A DNA stretch of 64,000 bases from Phytopseudomonas seleniipraecipitans (lineage in GTDB: Bacteria > Pseudomonadota > Gammaproteobacteria > Pseudomonadales > Pseudomonadaceae): contig NZ_FNBM01000008.1 of assembly GCF_900102335.1 (NCBI RefSeq), forward strand, positions 78,984-142,983, given 5' to 3'. The notes beneath the pieces are model-generated. The model was not told the origin of the DNA. It searched no databases and saw only the letters and a program-made list of their open reading frames with translations. Shown piece by piece: positions 42,399-51,790 of this stretch. How positions within the stretch are numbered: position 1 is the stretch's first letter; each line of letters starts with the position of its first letter. The position numbers were made by a program, and so were the translations under genes.

Positions 42399-43601
42399 TC
42401 AACCTATATCTGCGCGCTTCTCGCGAGGCAACCACAGGCTGAACACCGATCCTTTGCCAAGACTGCTGTGCACTTCGATGCGCCCGCCATGCGCCTTGAT
42501 GATCTGGTCGGAGATATACAGACCCAATCCCAGGCCAGCGGCCGACTCGCTACCCACCGCCCGCTCGAATTGCTGGAAGATGCGCTGCTGGTTTTCTTCG
42601 GAGATGCCGATGCCATGATCGCGCACTTCGATGCGCACGCCGTCTTGCACCGCTCTGGCGCGTACTTCGATGGGCCGACCTGCGCCATAGCGCAAGGCGT
42701 TGCTGAGCAGGTTGCTGATCACCTGCTCGACGCGGAACTGGTCCCAACTGCCGCGCAGTACGTCATCACTGTCGAGCTGCAAGTCACAGCCCGCCACGGC
42801 CATCTGCTGAGCGAAGTTCTCGGCCACGTTGCGCACGGTTTGCGCGAGGTCGAATTCGACCGGGCGGATCGACAGTTTGCCGGTACGGATGCGCGAGACG
42901 TCGAGCATGTCTTCGATAAGACGGATAAGACTGTGGATCTGTCGCTCGTCGCGGTCGAACATGGCCTTGAGCTTGTCTTCGCTGAACGCCGTTAAATTGC
43001 CCTTGGCCAAGTGCATCTTGCGCAGCTGCGTGTCGAGAATCAGTCCGTTGAGCGGCGTGCGCAGCTCATGGGAAACGATCGACATGAAATCATCGCGCAT
43101 GCGCACCGCGTGCTGCAGCTCGGTCTGTGTGGAGCGCAGCTCGTTGAGCAGTGCTTCCTGCTCTTGTCGGGAACGCTCCAGGGCGTCCAGCTGCTGCGCC
43201 ATGACCTTACGCTGGCGATACAGGTCGACGAACACCGCGACCTTGCTCTGCACCGCCTGGATATCCAGCGGCTTGTAGAGGAAGTCGACAGCGCCACTCT
43301 CATAGCCCTTGAACGCGTAGTTCATTTCGCGGCCAGCCGCGCTGACGAAGACGATGGGGATGTGCTTGGTCTTTTCCGTGCCGCGCATCAGCTCGGCGAG
43401 TTCGAAGCCGTTCATGCCGGGCATCTGCACATCGAGAATGGCCAGAGCGAACTCGTGTTCGAGCAGCAGCACCAGCGCGTCGTCGGCACATTGCGCCTTG
43501 AACACTTCACGATCATCACGGCGGATCAGCGCCTCGAGGGCCAGCAGGTTTTCCGGCAGGTCATCGACGATCAGTAGTTTGCATCTGGTGCTACTCAGCA
43601 T
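42399..43601 (-). CDS. REC-histidine kinase hybrid (soluble)
   Basis: A 400-residue cytoplasmic protein with an N-terminal receiver (about 5-125: LLIVDDLPENLLALEALI, phospho-acceptor in LAILDVQMPGMNG, Lys in LYKPLDIQ), a coiled-coil linker (about 130-165) and a kinase core: H-box SIVSHELRTPLNGLI, N-box NLLSNALRYG, G1 VRDHGIGI, G2 AAGLGLGLYI. There is no membrane segment. Such REC-HK proteins receive phosphate from another kinase, here likely the CHASE3/GAF hybrid. Its start overlaps the end of the CheB-like gene by seven bases. Confidence 0.93.
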   Translation of the reverse strand: MLSSTRCKLLIVDDLPENLLALEALIRRDDREVFKAQCADDALVLLLEHEFALAILDVQMPGMNGFELAELMRGTEKTKHIPIVFVSAAGREMNYAFKGYESGAVDFLYKPLDIQAVQSKVAVFVDLYRQRKVMAQQLDALERSRQEQEALLNELRSTQTELQHAVRMRDDFMSIVSHELRTPLNGLILDTQLRKMHLAKGNLTAFSEDKLKAMFDRDERQIHSLIRLIEDMLDVSRIRTGKLSIRPVEFDLAQTVRNVAENFAQQMAVAGCDLQLDSDDVLRGSWDQFRVEQVISNLLSNALRYGAGRPIEVRARAVQDGVRIEVRDHGIGISEENQQRIFQQFERAVGSESAAGLGLGLYISDQIIKAHGGRIEVHSSLGKGSVFSLWLPREKRADIG

Positions 43602-44182
43602 GGGCGTGAGTCCAGTTGGGCTAGCAATGCGAGAATGCCCCGCAAAGAAAGAATGTAATCGGGACGATGCAGCGCCAGCGCCGCTTCGGGCATGGTCGGA
43701 ACCTGCGCCTCTTGCGGATCCTGCACCACGGTCACACCACCCCGCTGCTTTATTATGTTCAGGCCTGCGGCGCCATCCTGGTTAGCGCCGGTCAGCAGTA
43801 TGCCCATCAGCCTTGCGCCATAGACGTCAGCAGCCGATTCGAACAGGTAGTCGATCGACGGCCGTGAATAGTGCAAGGGCTCGTCACGGCTGTAGGAAAA
43901 CCGCCGATCCGACTCGATACACAGGTGGTAGCCCGGTGCCGAGAAATACAACGTGCCTGGCTGCAGCTGCTCCTTGTCCTGCGCCTCCTTGACCCGCAAT
44001 GCCAGGCGCCGTGCAAACAATGCGGGCAGCAGACTTTCGCGACTGTCCGGCAGATGCAAAACCACGACCAACGGCAGACGATAGTCTGCTGGCAGCCCAT
44101 CGAACAGCGTCATTAGCGCTTCCACACCTCCGGCGGACGCGCCAATCACTACGGTTTCGAGTGATTGCAGTGGCGTGCTCAT
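43595..44182 (-). CDS. CheB-type methylesterase domain protein without receiver
   Basis: A 195-residue CheB catalytic domain. The start at 44182 (MSTPLQSLETVVIGASAGGVEAL) places the catalytic Ser in GASAGG; catalytic His is in VVVLHLPDSRESLL and Asp in GILLTGANQDGAAGL. The N-terminal receiver of true chemotaxis CheB is missing, so activity would not be phospho-controlled in cis. It overlaps the CheR-like gene by four bases. No chemoreceptor genes are nearby; the substrate may be a non-receptor protein. Domain identity is secure; role is inferred. Confidence 0.92.
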   Translation of the reverse strand: MSTPLQSLETVVIGASAGGVEALMTLFDGLPADYRLPLVVVLHLPDSRESLLPALFARRLALRVKEAQDKEQLQPGTLYFSAPGYHLCIESDRRFSYSRDEPLHYSRPSIDYLFESAADVYGARLMGILLTGANQDGAAGLNIIKQRGGVTVVQDPQEAQVPTMPEAALALHRPDYILSLRGILALLAQLDSRPC

Positions 44183-44997
44183 AGTTTGCGAAACACCCGC
44201 TCTTGCCGATTGAGCGCTTCGAAACGGCCCGCATAGGCAGAGAAATCCAGGCTTTCCTTGCTGCCCAGGCCAAGGAACGCACGATGACCAAGGGACTCGT
44301 GGAACAGCCCGAAGGCACGATCCTGGAGCGCCTTGTTGAAGTAGATCAAAACATTGCGACAGGAGATGAACTGGGTTTCCGAGAACACGCTGTCGGTGGC
44401 CAGGCTGTGATCCGCGAAGGTCACGTTGGCGCACAGGAAACGGTCAAACAGCGCACCATCATAGGCCGCCGTGTAGTAATCAGCGAGTGAGCCCTTGCCA
44501 CCGGAACGCTGATAGTTCTCGCTGTACAGGCGCATGTTATCGATGGGAAAGATGCCCTTCTTGGCTTTTTCCAACGAGTGCGGATTAATGTCGGTGGCGT
44601 AGATGATCGAGCGCTCGAGCAAGCCTTCTTCGTGCAGCAGAATGGCCAGGGAATAAACCTCCTCGCCGGTGCTGCAGCCGGCCACCCACAGCTTGAGCGA
44701 CGGGTAGGTGCGCAGGAACGGCACCACCTCCTGGCGCAAGGCCAGGAAGTAGGACGGGTCGCGGAACATTTCGCTGACCGGGATGGTGAGGAACTGTAGC
44801 AGCTGCATGAAGGCCGCCGGGTCGTGAATGATCCGCCCCTGCAATTCGGAAATGCTCGAGCAGTCGAACTGGCGCATGGCATGCACCATGCGGCGCTTCA
44901 ACGAAGAGCCGGAGTAGTCGCGAAAATCGTAGCTGTAGCGCAAGTAGATCGCCTCGATCAGCAGGCGCAGCTCGATATCCTGCGTATGCTCGGACAT
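44179..44997 (-). CDS. CheR-type protein-glutamate methyltransferase
   Basis: A 272-residue SAM-dependent methyltransferase with the CheR two-domain form: an N-terminal helical part (about 1-75: LLIEAIYLRYSYDFRDYSGSSLKRRM) and the SAM domain with LKLWVAGCSTGEEVYSLAI (motif I), ATDINPHSLEKAKKG and FISCRNVLIYFNKALQ. The family's basic pocket around the RYSYDFRDYSG motif is kept. It lies one base after the end of the hybrid kinase and overlaps the CheB-like gene, forming an esterase/methylase pair inside a two-component operon. Confidence 0.94.
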   Translation of the reverse strand: MSEHTQDIELRLLIEAIYLRYSYDFRDYSGSSLKRRMVHAMRQFDCSSISELQGRIIHDPAAFMQLLQFLTIPVSEMFRDPSYFLALRQEVVPFLRTYPSLKLWVAGCSTGEEVYSLAILLHEEGLLERSIIYATDINPHSLEKAKKGIFPIDNMRLYSENYQRSGGKGSLADYYTAAYDGALFDRFLCANVTFADHSLATDSVFSETQFISCRNVLIYFNKALQDRAFGLFHESLGHRAFLGLGSKESLDFSAYAGRFEALNRQERVFRKL

Positions 44998-44998
44998 A

Positions 44999-47900
44999 TC
45001 AGATGCGCTCCAGCTTCGGCAGCCAGACGCGGATCAGCGAGAACAGGCGGTCCAGGTCGATGGGCTTGGCCAGGTAGTCGTTGGCACCGGCCTTCATGCA
45101 CAAATCCTGATCGTCCTTCATTGCCTTGGCCGTCACCGCGATGATCGGCAGCTTGCGCCAGCGCGGGTTTTCGCGAATGCGCCGGGTGGCTTCGTAGCCA
45201 TCCATCTCGGGCATCATCACGTCCATCAGCACCAGGTCGATGTCGCTCACGGCCTCCAGCTTGTTGATAGCCTCACGACCGTTACGCGCCACCTCGACCT
45301 GGGCGCCCTTGTGCTCCAGGGCGCTGGTCAGGGCGAAGATGTTACGCACGTCATCATCGACCAGCAGGATGCGCCGCCCTTCGAACACCTTGTCGCGACT
45401 GCGCGCGGTCTTGAGCATGCTCTGCCGCTCGCTGGACAGCTCCGACTCGACCATGTGCAGGAACAGCGTGACCTCGTCGAGCAGCCGCTCGGGCGAGCGA
45501 GCGCCCTTGATGATGATCGAACGCGAGTACTTGAGCAGCTCGGCTTCCTCGGCACGGGTGAGGTTGCGCCCGGTGTAGACGATGACCGGCGGGAAGGAGC
45601 GGATGTTCTCGCCGCCCATGCGCGCCAGCAGTTCATTGCCCTGCATGTCCGGCAGTTTCAGGTCGATGATCATGCAGTCGAAGATATGGTGGCGCAGTTG
45701 CTCCAGCGCCTGCTCGCCGAACTCGACAGCGACGATCTCGATGTCGTCATCGCCGATCAGGCGGGCAATGCTGTCGCGCTGCAGCTTGTCGTCCTCGACC
45801 ACCAGCACGCGCTTCATTTTCTGCGTCAGGCGCGCTTCCAGCTTGCTGAACACGCCCTTGAGCTGGTCGCGGGTCGCAGGCTTCTGCGCATAGCCAATGG
45901 CGCCCATGTGCAGTGCGGCTTCGGCCATGTCTTCAACCGAGATCACGTGCACCGGAATGTGGCGAGTGCCTGGGTTTTCCTTGAGACGCTGCAACACCGA
46001 CAGACCGGAAACATCCGGCAGACGCATGTCGAGCAGGATGGCGTCGGGGTGGTGCGTGGTCGCCAGATTCAGGCCATCTTCAGCACAGTGGGCAACCAGG
46101 CAGCGGTAGTCGAGCTCGTGGGCCAGATCATAGAGAATGTGAGCGAACTGCGGTTCGTCCTCGATCACCAGCACGCTGCGGCCACCGAGCACCGACATGC
46201 CGCGGTCATCCGGGAAGGTCGGAATCGGCTTCTCGACCGCCACATCCCTGACTGGCTCGGGCGCACGCGGGGCGATGCTGCGGGCCACTGGTGCCGGCTC
46301 AGCTGTGAACGGCTCTGCCTCGCCATCCTGCGGCGAGTAATTCTCCGGCAGCAGCAGCGTGAACACACTGCCCTCACCCGGCACGCTGGACACACTGATC
46401 GAGCCACCCAGCAGCACGGCCAAGTCGCGGGAAATCGACAGGCCCAGGCCTGTGCCGCCAAAGCGACGGTTGGTGGTGCCATCGGCCTGGCGGAAGGCTT
46501 CGAAGATGTACTCCTGCTGATCCTTGCGAATCCCGATACCGCTGTCGCGCACGGCAAACGCCACGCCGCTGTCGGTGCGGCTTACCGTCAGGCTCACAGC
46601 GCCCTTTTCGGTGAATTTGATGGCATTGGAAAGCAGATTCTTGAGGATCTGCTCGACCCGCAGGCGGTCGGTATACACCGAGCGTGGTACGTCGTCGGCG
46701 ACCTGCACCTCGAAGCTCAGCTGCTTTTCGCCGGCCAACGGCTGGAAGGTGTTTTCCAGGCTCTGGGCAAGACGCACCACGTTGGCATTTTCCGGGCGCA
46801 GATCGAGCTTGCCGGCCTCGACCTTGGAAATGTCGAGGATGTCATTGATCAGGTTGAGCAGGTCGTTGCCGGCGGAATAGATCGAATCGGCGAACTTGAC
46901 CTGCTCAACGTCCAGGTTGCCCTTGGGATTGTCGGACAGCAGCTTGGCCAGAATCAACGAGCTGTTCAGCGGCGTGCGCAGCTCGTGGGACATGTTGGCA
47001 AGAAACTCGGACTTGTAACGGCTGGCGCGCTGCAGTTCTTCGGCGCGCTCTTCGAGCTGTTGCTGAGCAACGCGCAGGGCGCTGTTGCGGTCATCCAGCG
47101 CATCACGCTGCGACGACAGCTGTTCGTTGGTCTGCTCCAGCTCGGCCTGCTGAGTTTCCAGATGCGCCTGGGATTCCTTGAGCGCTTGCGACTGTTCTTC
47201 CAGCTCTTCGTTGGCAGTCCTCAGCTCTTCCTGCTGCACCTGCAGCTCTTCGTTGAGTTGCTGGGTTTCGGCAAGAATTTCCTGCAGGCGATGACGGTAG
47301 CGGGCGGCTTCGACCGACGCGCCGACGCTGGAGGCGATCTGGCGCAGGAACTCGCCGTCACGCTCGGTCAGCGGGCGCAGGAAGCCCAGCTCGATCACAC
47401 CATTGACGTCACCGTCGTTGTCGGTAGGCAGCAGCGCCACCGTGAGCGGCGCGCCGCTGCCCAGCCCGGAGCTGACCTTCAGGTAGTCCTCGGGCAACTG
47501 GTCCAGAGTCAGCAGGCGCCGGTTCTGAGCCACCTGGCCAACCAGGCCCTCGGCGCTGTAGAACGACTGATCGGCCTTCTCCAGTTCACGGGAGAATCCG
47601 TAAGACGCCACCCGGCGCAGGCCGCCATGTTCCTCACGCACATACAGGGCGCCCACGGCCGCGCCCAGGTGGCTGGCGAGGAACTCCAGCATATTGCGCC
47701 CCAGCACCGGCAGCGCCTGTTGGCCGATCAGCCGATCGGCCATCTCGGTCTGGCCATTACGCAGCCAGGCCTGAGCCTGCAGGCGCTCGTTGTGTTCATC
47801 CTGCTTGTTGAGGATGGCGCTGTACGTGTCAGTCAGGCTGAGCAGTTCGCGGCGACCGAACAGTGCCAGCGAGCCGCTGAAGAGCAACGTGAACAGCAGG

Positions 47901-48472
47901 AACAGGCCAATGGTGAGAGTGGCCGTGTTGGAGGCATCGTCGTTGCGCTCCTTGCGCAGGCGTTGTTCCTGCGTGATGAATTCCGCGTATTCGTAGCGAA
48001 TGGCATCGGTCAGCTGCTTGCCGCGGCCATCGCGCACGGCATCCAGAAAATTGCCACCGTCGCGCTTGGCGATAATTGCTGCTTGCGCGAACTCGTTCCA
48101 CTCCTCCTGAAGCGCACTAATGGTGCGCAGGCGGTCGATCTGCGCGGTGTTGTCGGCCACCAATTCGGAGAGGATTTCCATCTCCGCCTTGATCCGCGGC
48201 TTGGCTACTTCGAACGGCTGCAGGAAGCGCACATCGCCGGACAGCAGGTAACCCCGAAAGCCCGTCTCCTGATCAATCGACAGCTTCAGGCCTTCGTTGG
48301 CGTTGTTCAGTACACGATCCGTGTGCTGCACCCAGCCGAGCACATTCAGCAAGTAGCTGATCAGCACCACGAAAAACACCGCACTGACCACCCCCACGCC
48401 CAAGGGCAGGGCGACGTTACGCCTGAGAATGCGCTTGAAGCTGTTCTCATCGATGGAAGTGGTGTTGGTCAT
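44999..48472 (-). CDS. CHASE3-GAF hybrid histidine kinase with three receiver domains
   Basis: A 1157-residue inner-membrane sensor. The start at 48472 (MTNTTSIDENSFKRILRRN) has AGGAA 6 bases upstream; the frame is open to 48736 without similarity. Order: membrane helix near 20-45, periplasmic CHASE3 domain (WVQHTDRVLNNANEGLKLSIDQETGFRGYLLSG), second helix near 195-215, GAF domain (about 250-390), long coiled coil (about 395-490), H-box FLANMSHELRTPLNSSL, HATPase, and three receivers with acceptors in ILLDMRLPDVSG, MIIDLKLPDMQG and VLMDVMMPEMDG. It heads the operon with CheR, CheB, REC-HK and REC genes. Confidence 0.94.
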   Translation of the reverse strand: MTNTTSIDENSFKRILRRNVALPLGVGVVSAVFFVVLISYLLNVLGWVQHTDRVLNNANEGLKLSIDQETGFRGYLLSGDVRFLQPFEVAKPRIKAEMEILSELVADNTAQIDRLRTISALQEEWNEFAQAAIIAKRDGGNFLDAVRDGRGKQLTDAIRYEYAEFITQEQRLRKERNDDASNTATLTIGLFLLFTLLFSGSLALFGRRELLSLTDTYSAILNKQDEHNERLQAQAWLRNGQTEMADRLIGQQALPVLGRNMLEFLASHLGAAVGALYVREEHGGLRRVASYGFSRELEKADQSFYSAEGLVGQVAQNRRLLTLDQLPEDYLKVSSGLGSGAPLTVALLPTDNDGDVNGVIELGFLRPLTERDGEFLRQIASSVGASVEAARYRHRLQEILAETQQLNEELQVQQEELRTANEELEEQSQALKESQAHLETQQAELEQTNEQLSSQRDALDDRNSALRVAQQQLEERAEELQRASRYKSEFLANMSHELRTPLNSSLILAKLLSDNPKGNLDVEQVKFADSIYSAGNDLLNLINDILDISKVEAGKLDLRPENANVVRLAQSLENTFQPLAGEKQLSFEVQVADDVPRSVYTDRLRVEQILKNLLSNAIKFTEKGAVSLTVSRTDSGVAFAVRDSGIGIRKDQQEYIFEAFRQADGTTNRRFGGTGLGLSISRDLAVLLGGSISVSSVPGEGSVFTLLLPENYSPQDGEAEPFTAEPAPVARSIAPRAPEPVRDVAVEKPIPTFPDDRGMSVLGGRSVLVIEDEPQFAHILYDLAHELDYRCLVAHCAEDGLNLATTHHPDAILLDMRLPDVSGLSVLQRLKENPGTRHIPVHVISVEDMAEAALHMGAIGYAQKPATRDQLKGVFSKLEARLTQKMKRVLVVEDDKLQRDSIARLIGDDDIEIVAVEFGEQALEQLRHHIFDCMIIDLKLPDMQGNELLARMGGENIRSFPPVIVYTGRNLTRAEEAELLKYSRSIIIKGARSPERLLDEVTLFLHMVESELSSERQSMLKTARSRDKVFEGRRILLVDDDVRNIFALTSALEHKGAQVEVARNGREAINKLEAVSDIDLVLMDVMMPEMDGYEATRRIRENPRWRKLPIIAVTAKAMKDDQDLCMKAGANDYLAKPIDLDRLFSLIRVWLPKLERI

Positions 48473-48837
48473 CGGAATTTCCTGGCCGCGATTAGATAAT
48501 GCATGGATCTGCACGGTTATTCGGTAAACAGCCGATGTTAATGCGCTGGCTGAACTTAATCCAACAATCAACGCTCGGTGGCCCGCGCGCTTGGATCGCT
48601 CACGCATGCGCAGGTTCGACTTATTTTTGCCGAACCCAAGGCTTGGCAGCACAACCTGGCGGCAACCTGTAAAGAGGGTAATTTTTTCGCCCAGCGGCGC
48701 CTCCCCGGTGCAGATCAGCCCCTCGATTCGTGCCATGCTAATTGACCTGCCCTACCGGGCGGCGAAACGCGAGCGCCAATGGCTATTGCCTGCTGGCTCA
48801 ATCGGCAGTTTCATCATCCTTCTACCGAGGTAACGCA
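48473..48837. other. Divergent regulatory region, no gene seen
   Basis: This 365-bp gap separates the hybrid kinase from the divergent receiver protein. Open frames in it lack ribosome sites and family resemblance. It should hold the promoters of both units; I see no clear operator. Confidence 0.4.
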
Positions 48838-49233
48838 GTGTCAGACCTAGCACCTAACGCATCGCCTACCGGCCAACGCATCCTCTTGGTGGAAGACTCC
48901 GAGGTGGTGCGCATGCTTACAGTCGAAGTGCTCGAAGAGCTCGACTACAGCGTGATCGAAGCCGCAGAGGCGCAAGAAGCGTTGCGGGTGCTGCGTAGTG
49001 ACGAGCACATCGACCTGCTGATGACCGACATCGGCCTACCCGGCATGAACGGCCAGGAGCTCGCCGTCGCGGCGCGCCAACTGCGCCCGGACCTCAAGGT
49101 GTTGTACGCCAGCGGTTATGCAGAGAGCGTCGAAATCGACAAGAGTGAGCCGGCGACCCGTACCGACATTATCGGTAAACCTTTTTCCCTCGATGCCTTG
49201 CGCGACAAGGTTCAGGGCATGCTCGGCGACTAA
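48838..49233 (+). CDS. Stand-alone receiver-domain protein, divergent from kinase operon
   Basis: A 131-residue single REC protein. The start is GTG at 48838 with CGAGG upstream (translated MSDLAPNASPTGQRILLVEDSEVVRML). Acidic residues lie in VEDSE, phospho-acceptor Asp is in LLMTDIGLPGMNG and the conserved Lys is in IIGKPFSLDAL. The receiver is similar to the one at 41968-42342. Its position, back-to-back with the hybrid kinase gene, suggests it belongs to the same signalling system. No output domain is present. Confidence 0.88.
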   Translation: MSDLAPNASPTGQRILLVEDSEVVRMLTVEVLEELDYSVIEAAEAQEALRVLRSDEHIDLLMTDIGLPGMNGQELAVAARQLRPDLKVLYASGYAESVEIDKSEPATRTDIIGKPFSLDALRDKVQGMLGD

Positions 49234-49503
49234 CAGCCAGTTCCAGTTCGGCCGAAAAGCCCATTGGCACTGGAATTGCGAGACGGATGTGAGTAGGGTG
49301 CGCGTCTTTTTGAAACCGTAGTCTGCAGCGCCTCCTCTATTGCGGCGGGGCGACACTGCACTGCGCTGATGCGACACCCCCGTGACAGTAGCGGCAGCGG
49401 GCCAGCAGCACCCTTGGCGCTCCCTGGTGCCTATGCTAGGTTTGCAGCCCACAGCCCTGCCCCACACGGATCTTATCCGCACAAGAATTAAGAGGACTGC
49501 TCG

Positions 49504-50277
49504 ATGGCTGAGGCCACGCCTGCGCTGGAAATCCGCAATCTGCACAAACGCTATGGCAACCTCGATGTGCTCAAGGGCATTTCCCTGACGGCCCGCGACG
49601 GCGACGTGATTTCCATTCTGGGCTCTTCCGGCTCGGGCAAATCGACTTTTCTGCGCTGCATCAACCTGCTGGAAAATCCCCATCAGGGCCAGATCATCGT
49701 GGCCGGCGAAGAACTCAAGCTGAAGAGCCAGAAGAATGGCGAACTGATCGCTGCCGATAGCCGGCAGATCAATCGCCTGCGCAGCGAAATCGGCTTCGTG
49801 TTCCAGAATTTCAACCTGTGGCCGCACATGACCGTGCTGGACAACATCACCGAAGCGCCGCGACGCGTGCTCGGCAAGAGCAAGGCCGAAGCCAACGAAA
49901 TCGCTGAAGCCTTGCTGGCCAAGGTCGGCATCGCCGATAAACGCCATGCCTATCCGAATCAGCTCTCTGGTGGTCAGCAACAGCGTGCAGCCATCGCTCG
50001 CACCCTGGCCATGCAACCGAAAGTGATCCTGTTCGACGAGCCGACTTCGGCGCTCGACCCGGAAATGGTACAAGAAGTGCTTACTGTGATCCGCGCGCTC
50101 GCCGAGGAAGGTCGCACCATGTTGTTGGTGACCCACGAGATGAGCTTCGCCCGACAGGTTTCCAGTGAAGTGGTTTTCCTGCATCAGGGTGTGGTGGAGG
50201 AACAGGGCTCGCCGGAGCAGGTGTTCGACAACCCCAACTCGGCGCGCTGCAAACAATTCATGTCCAGCAATCGTTAA
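49504..50277 (+). CDS. Polar amino-acid ABC transporter ATPase
   Basis: A 257-residue ABC ATPase of the HisP/GlnQ type. Walker A is GSSGSGKSTF (about residues 40-49), the Q-loop region is FVFQNFNLWPHMTVLDN, the signature motif is LSGGQQQRAAIARTLA, Walker B VILFDEPTSALDPE and the H-loop VTHEM. It is the first gene of an operon with binding protein and two permeases (49504-52476), which I recall as PA5152-PA5155 in PAO1. Binds the permease pair at the cytoplasmic face. Confidence 0.95.
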   Translation: MAEATPALEIRNLHKRYGNLDVLKGISLTARDGDVISILGSSGSGKSTFLRCINLLENPHQGQIIVAGEELKLKSQKNGELIAADSRQINRLRSEIGFVFQNFNLWPHMTVLDNITEAPRRVLGKSKAEANEIAEALLAKVGIADKRHAYPNQLSGGQQQRAAIARTLAMQPKVILFDEPTSALDPEMVQEVLTVIRALAEEGRTMLLVTHEMSFARQVSSEVVFLHQGVVEEQGSPEQVFDNPNSARCKQFMSSNR

Positions 50278-50295
50278 AACACGGAGCAATCACGC

Positions 50296-51048
50296 ATGCA
50301 TAGCTATAAAAAGATTCTGCTGGCAGCTGCCGCCACTCTGGCTTTCGGCACCACTGCCGTCGCTGCTGACAAACTGAAGATTGGCACCGAAGGCGCCTAC
50401 CCGCCCTTCAACCTCATCGACGCCAGCGGCCAGGTCGGCGGCTTCGACGTGGAAATCGCCCAGGCCCTGTGCGCCAAGATGAAGGCCGAGTGCGAAGTGG
50501 TCACCTCTGACTGGGACGGCATCATCCCGGCCCTGAACGCCAAGAAGTTCGACTTCCTGGTCGCCTCCATGTCGATCACCGAAGAGCGCCAGCAGGCGGT
50601 CGATTTCACCGACCCGTACTACACCAACAAACTGCAGTTCATTGCCCCGAAAAGCAGCGACTTCAAGAGCGATAAAACCAGCTTGAAAGGCAAGGTGATC
50701 GGTGCGCAGCGCGCGACCATCGCTGGTACCTGGCTGGAAGACAACATGGACGGCGTGGTCGACATCAAGCTCTACGACACCCAGGAAAACGCCTACCTCG
50801 ATCTGGCCTCGGGCCGCGTCGATGGCGTGCTGGCTGATACCTTCGTCAACTGGGAATGGCTGAAGAGCGACGCCGGCAAAGACTTCGAATTCAAGGGCGA
50901 CCCGGTATTCGACAACGACAAGATCGGCATCGCCGTGCGCAAGGGTGATGCCCTGCGCGAGCGCCTGAACAAAGCGCTGGCAGAAGTGGTTGCCGACGGC
51001 ACCTACAAGAAGATCAACGACAAGTACTTCCCCTTCAGCATCTACTAA
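50296..51048 (+). CDS. Periplasmic amino-acid-binding protein (HisJ/ArgT family)
   Basis: A 250-residue family 3 solute-binding protein. The signal peptide is MHSYKKILLAAAATLAFGTTAVAA. Mature motifs: KLKIGTEGAYPPFNLIDASGQVGGFDVEIAQALCAKMKAEC (shown in part), then WDGIIPALNAKKFDFLVASMSITEERQ and GVVDIKLYDTQENAYLDLASGRVDGVLAD, the lysine/arginine/ornithine-histidine type pattern with the LAO-like Asp in the second lobe. A basic amino acid is the likely ligand; this is inference from family. Two Cys in the first lobe (about residues 55 and 62) match the HisJ/LAO disulfide. Confidence 0.93.
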   Translation: MHSYKKILLAAAATLAFGTTAVAADKLKIGTEGAYPPFNLIDASGQVGGFDVEIAQALCAKMKAECEVVTSDWDGIIPALNAKKFDFLVASMSITEERQQAVDFTDPYYTNKLQFIAPKSSDFKSDKTSLKGKVIGAQRATIAGTWLEDNMDGVVDIKLYDTQENAYLDLASGRVDGVLADTFVNWEWLKSDAGKDFEFKGDPVFDNDKIGIAVRKGDALRERLNKALAEVVADGTYKKINDKYFPFSIY

Positions 51049-51094
51049 GCAGCCTGCCCGCGCCGCCACTGGCGGCGCGGGCGCTTGAGTTTCC

Positions 51095-51790
51095 ATGAAT
51101 TTCGACCTTTCCGGATTCGGCCCGGCCCTGGCCGCCGGCACCCTGATGACCGTCCAGCTTGCGCTCAGCGCACTGTGCCTCGGTCTGGTGCTCGGCCTGC
51201 TCGGCGCCTTCGCCAAGACTTCTCCGTACAAGCCGCTGCAGTGGCTTGGCGGTACCTACTCGACCATCGTCCGCGGCGTTCCCGAGCTGCTGTGGGTGAT
51301 GCTCATCTATTTCAGCACCGTGAACGTGCTGCGCGAACTGGGCGAAAGCCTGGGCGTCGGCAGCCTGGAGCTGAGCCCGTTCGCAGCAGGCGTGATCGCC
51401 CTTGGCCTGTGCTTCGGCGCGTACGCCACCGAGGTGTTCCGCGGCGCCATCCTGGCAATCCCCAAGGGCCACCGTGAAGCCGGCCAGGCACTGGGCATGT
51501 CCAAGCCACGTATTCTCTGGCGAATAGTCATGCCACAGATGTGGCGCATCGCGATGCCAGGCTTGGGCAACCTGTTCATGATCCTGATGAAGGACACCGC
51601 GCTGGTTTCAGTGATCGGCCTGACCGAGATCATGCGTCAGTCGCAGATCGCCGTCACCGCGACCAAACAAGCCATGACCTTCTACCTGGTCGCCGCCATC
51701 ATCTACCTGAGCCTGACCGTTATCTCCATGATCGGCCTGCACTTCCTCGAGAAGAGAGCCTCGCGCGGCTTCGTAAGGAGCACTCAATGA
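51095..51790 (+). CDS. Amino-acid ABC permease HisQ type
   Basis: A 231-residue inner-membrane permease with five predicted segments. The N-terminal GPALAAGTLMTVQLALSALCLGLVLGLLGAF and the EAA loop (GHREAGQALGMSKPRILWRIVMPQMWRIAMPGLG, shown in part) are typical. It pairs with the next permease to form the channel. Its stop overlaps the start of the HisM-type gene by four bases. A 46-base gap follows the binding-protein gene. Confidence 0.94.
   Translation: MNFDLSGFGPALAAGTLMTVQLALSALCLGLVLGLLGAFAKTSPYKPLQWLGGTYSTIVRGVPELLWVMLIYFSTVNVLRELGESLGVGSLELSPFAAGVIALGLCFGAYATEVFRGAILAIPKGHREAGQALGMSKPRILWRIVMPQMWRIAMPGLGNLFMILMKDTALVSVIGLTEIMRQSQIAVTATKQAMTFYLVAAIIYLSLTVISMIGLHFLEKRASRGFVRSTQ

Noticed and set aside
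45311..48499. Open frame of 1062 codons on the plus strand
   Set aside because: It lies entirely opposite the CHASE3-GAF hybrid kinase. High GC content leaves the opposite frame free of stops; the translation has no domain and is rich in Gln, His and Arg.
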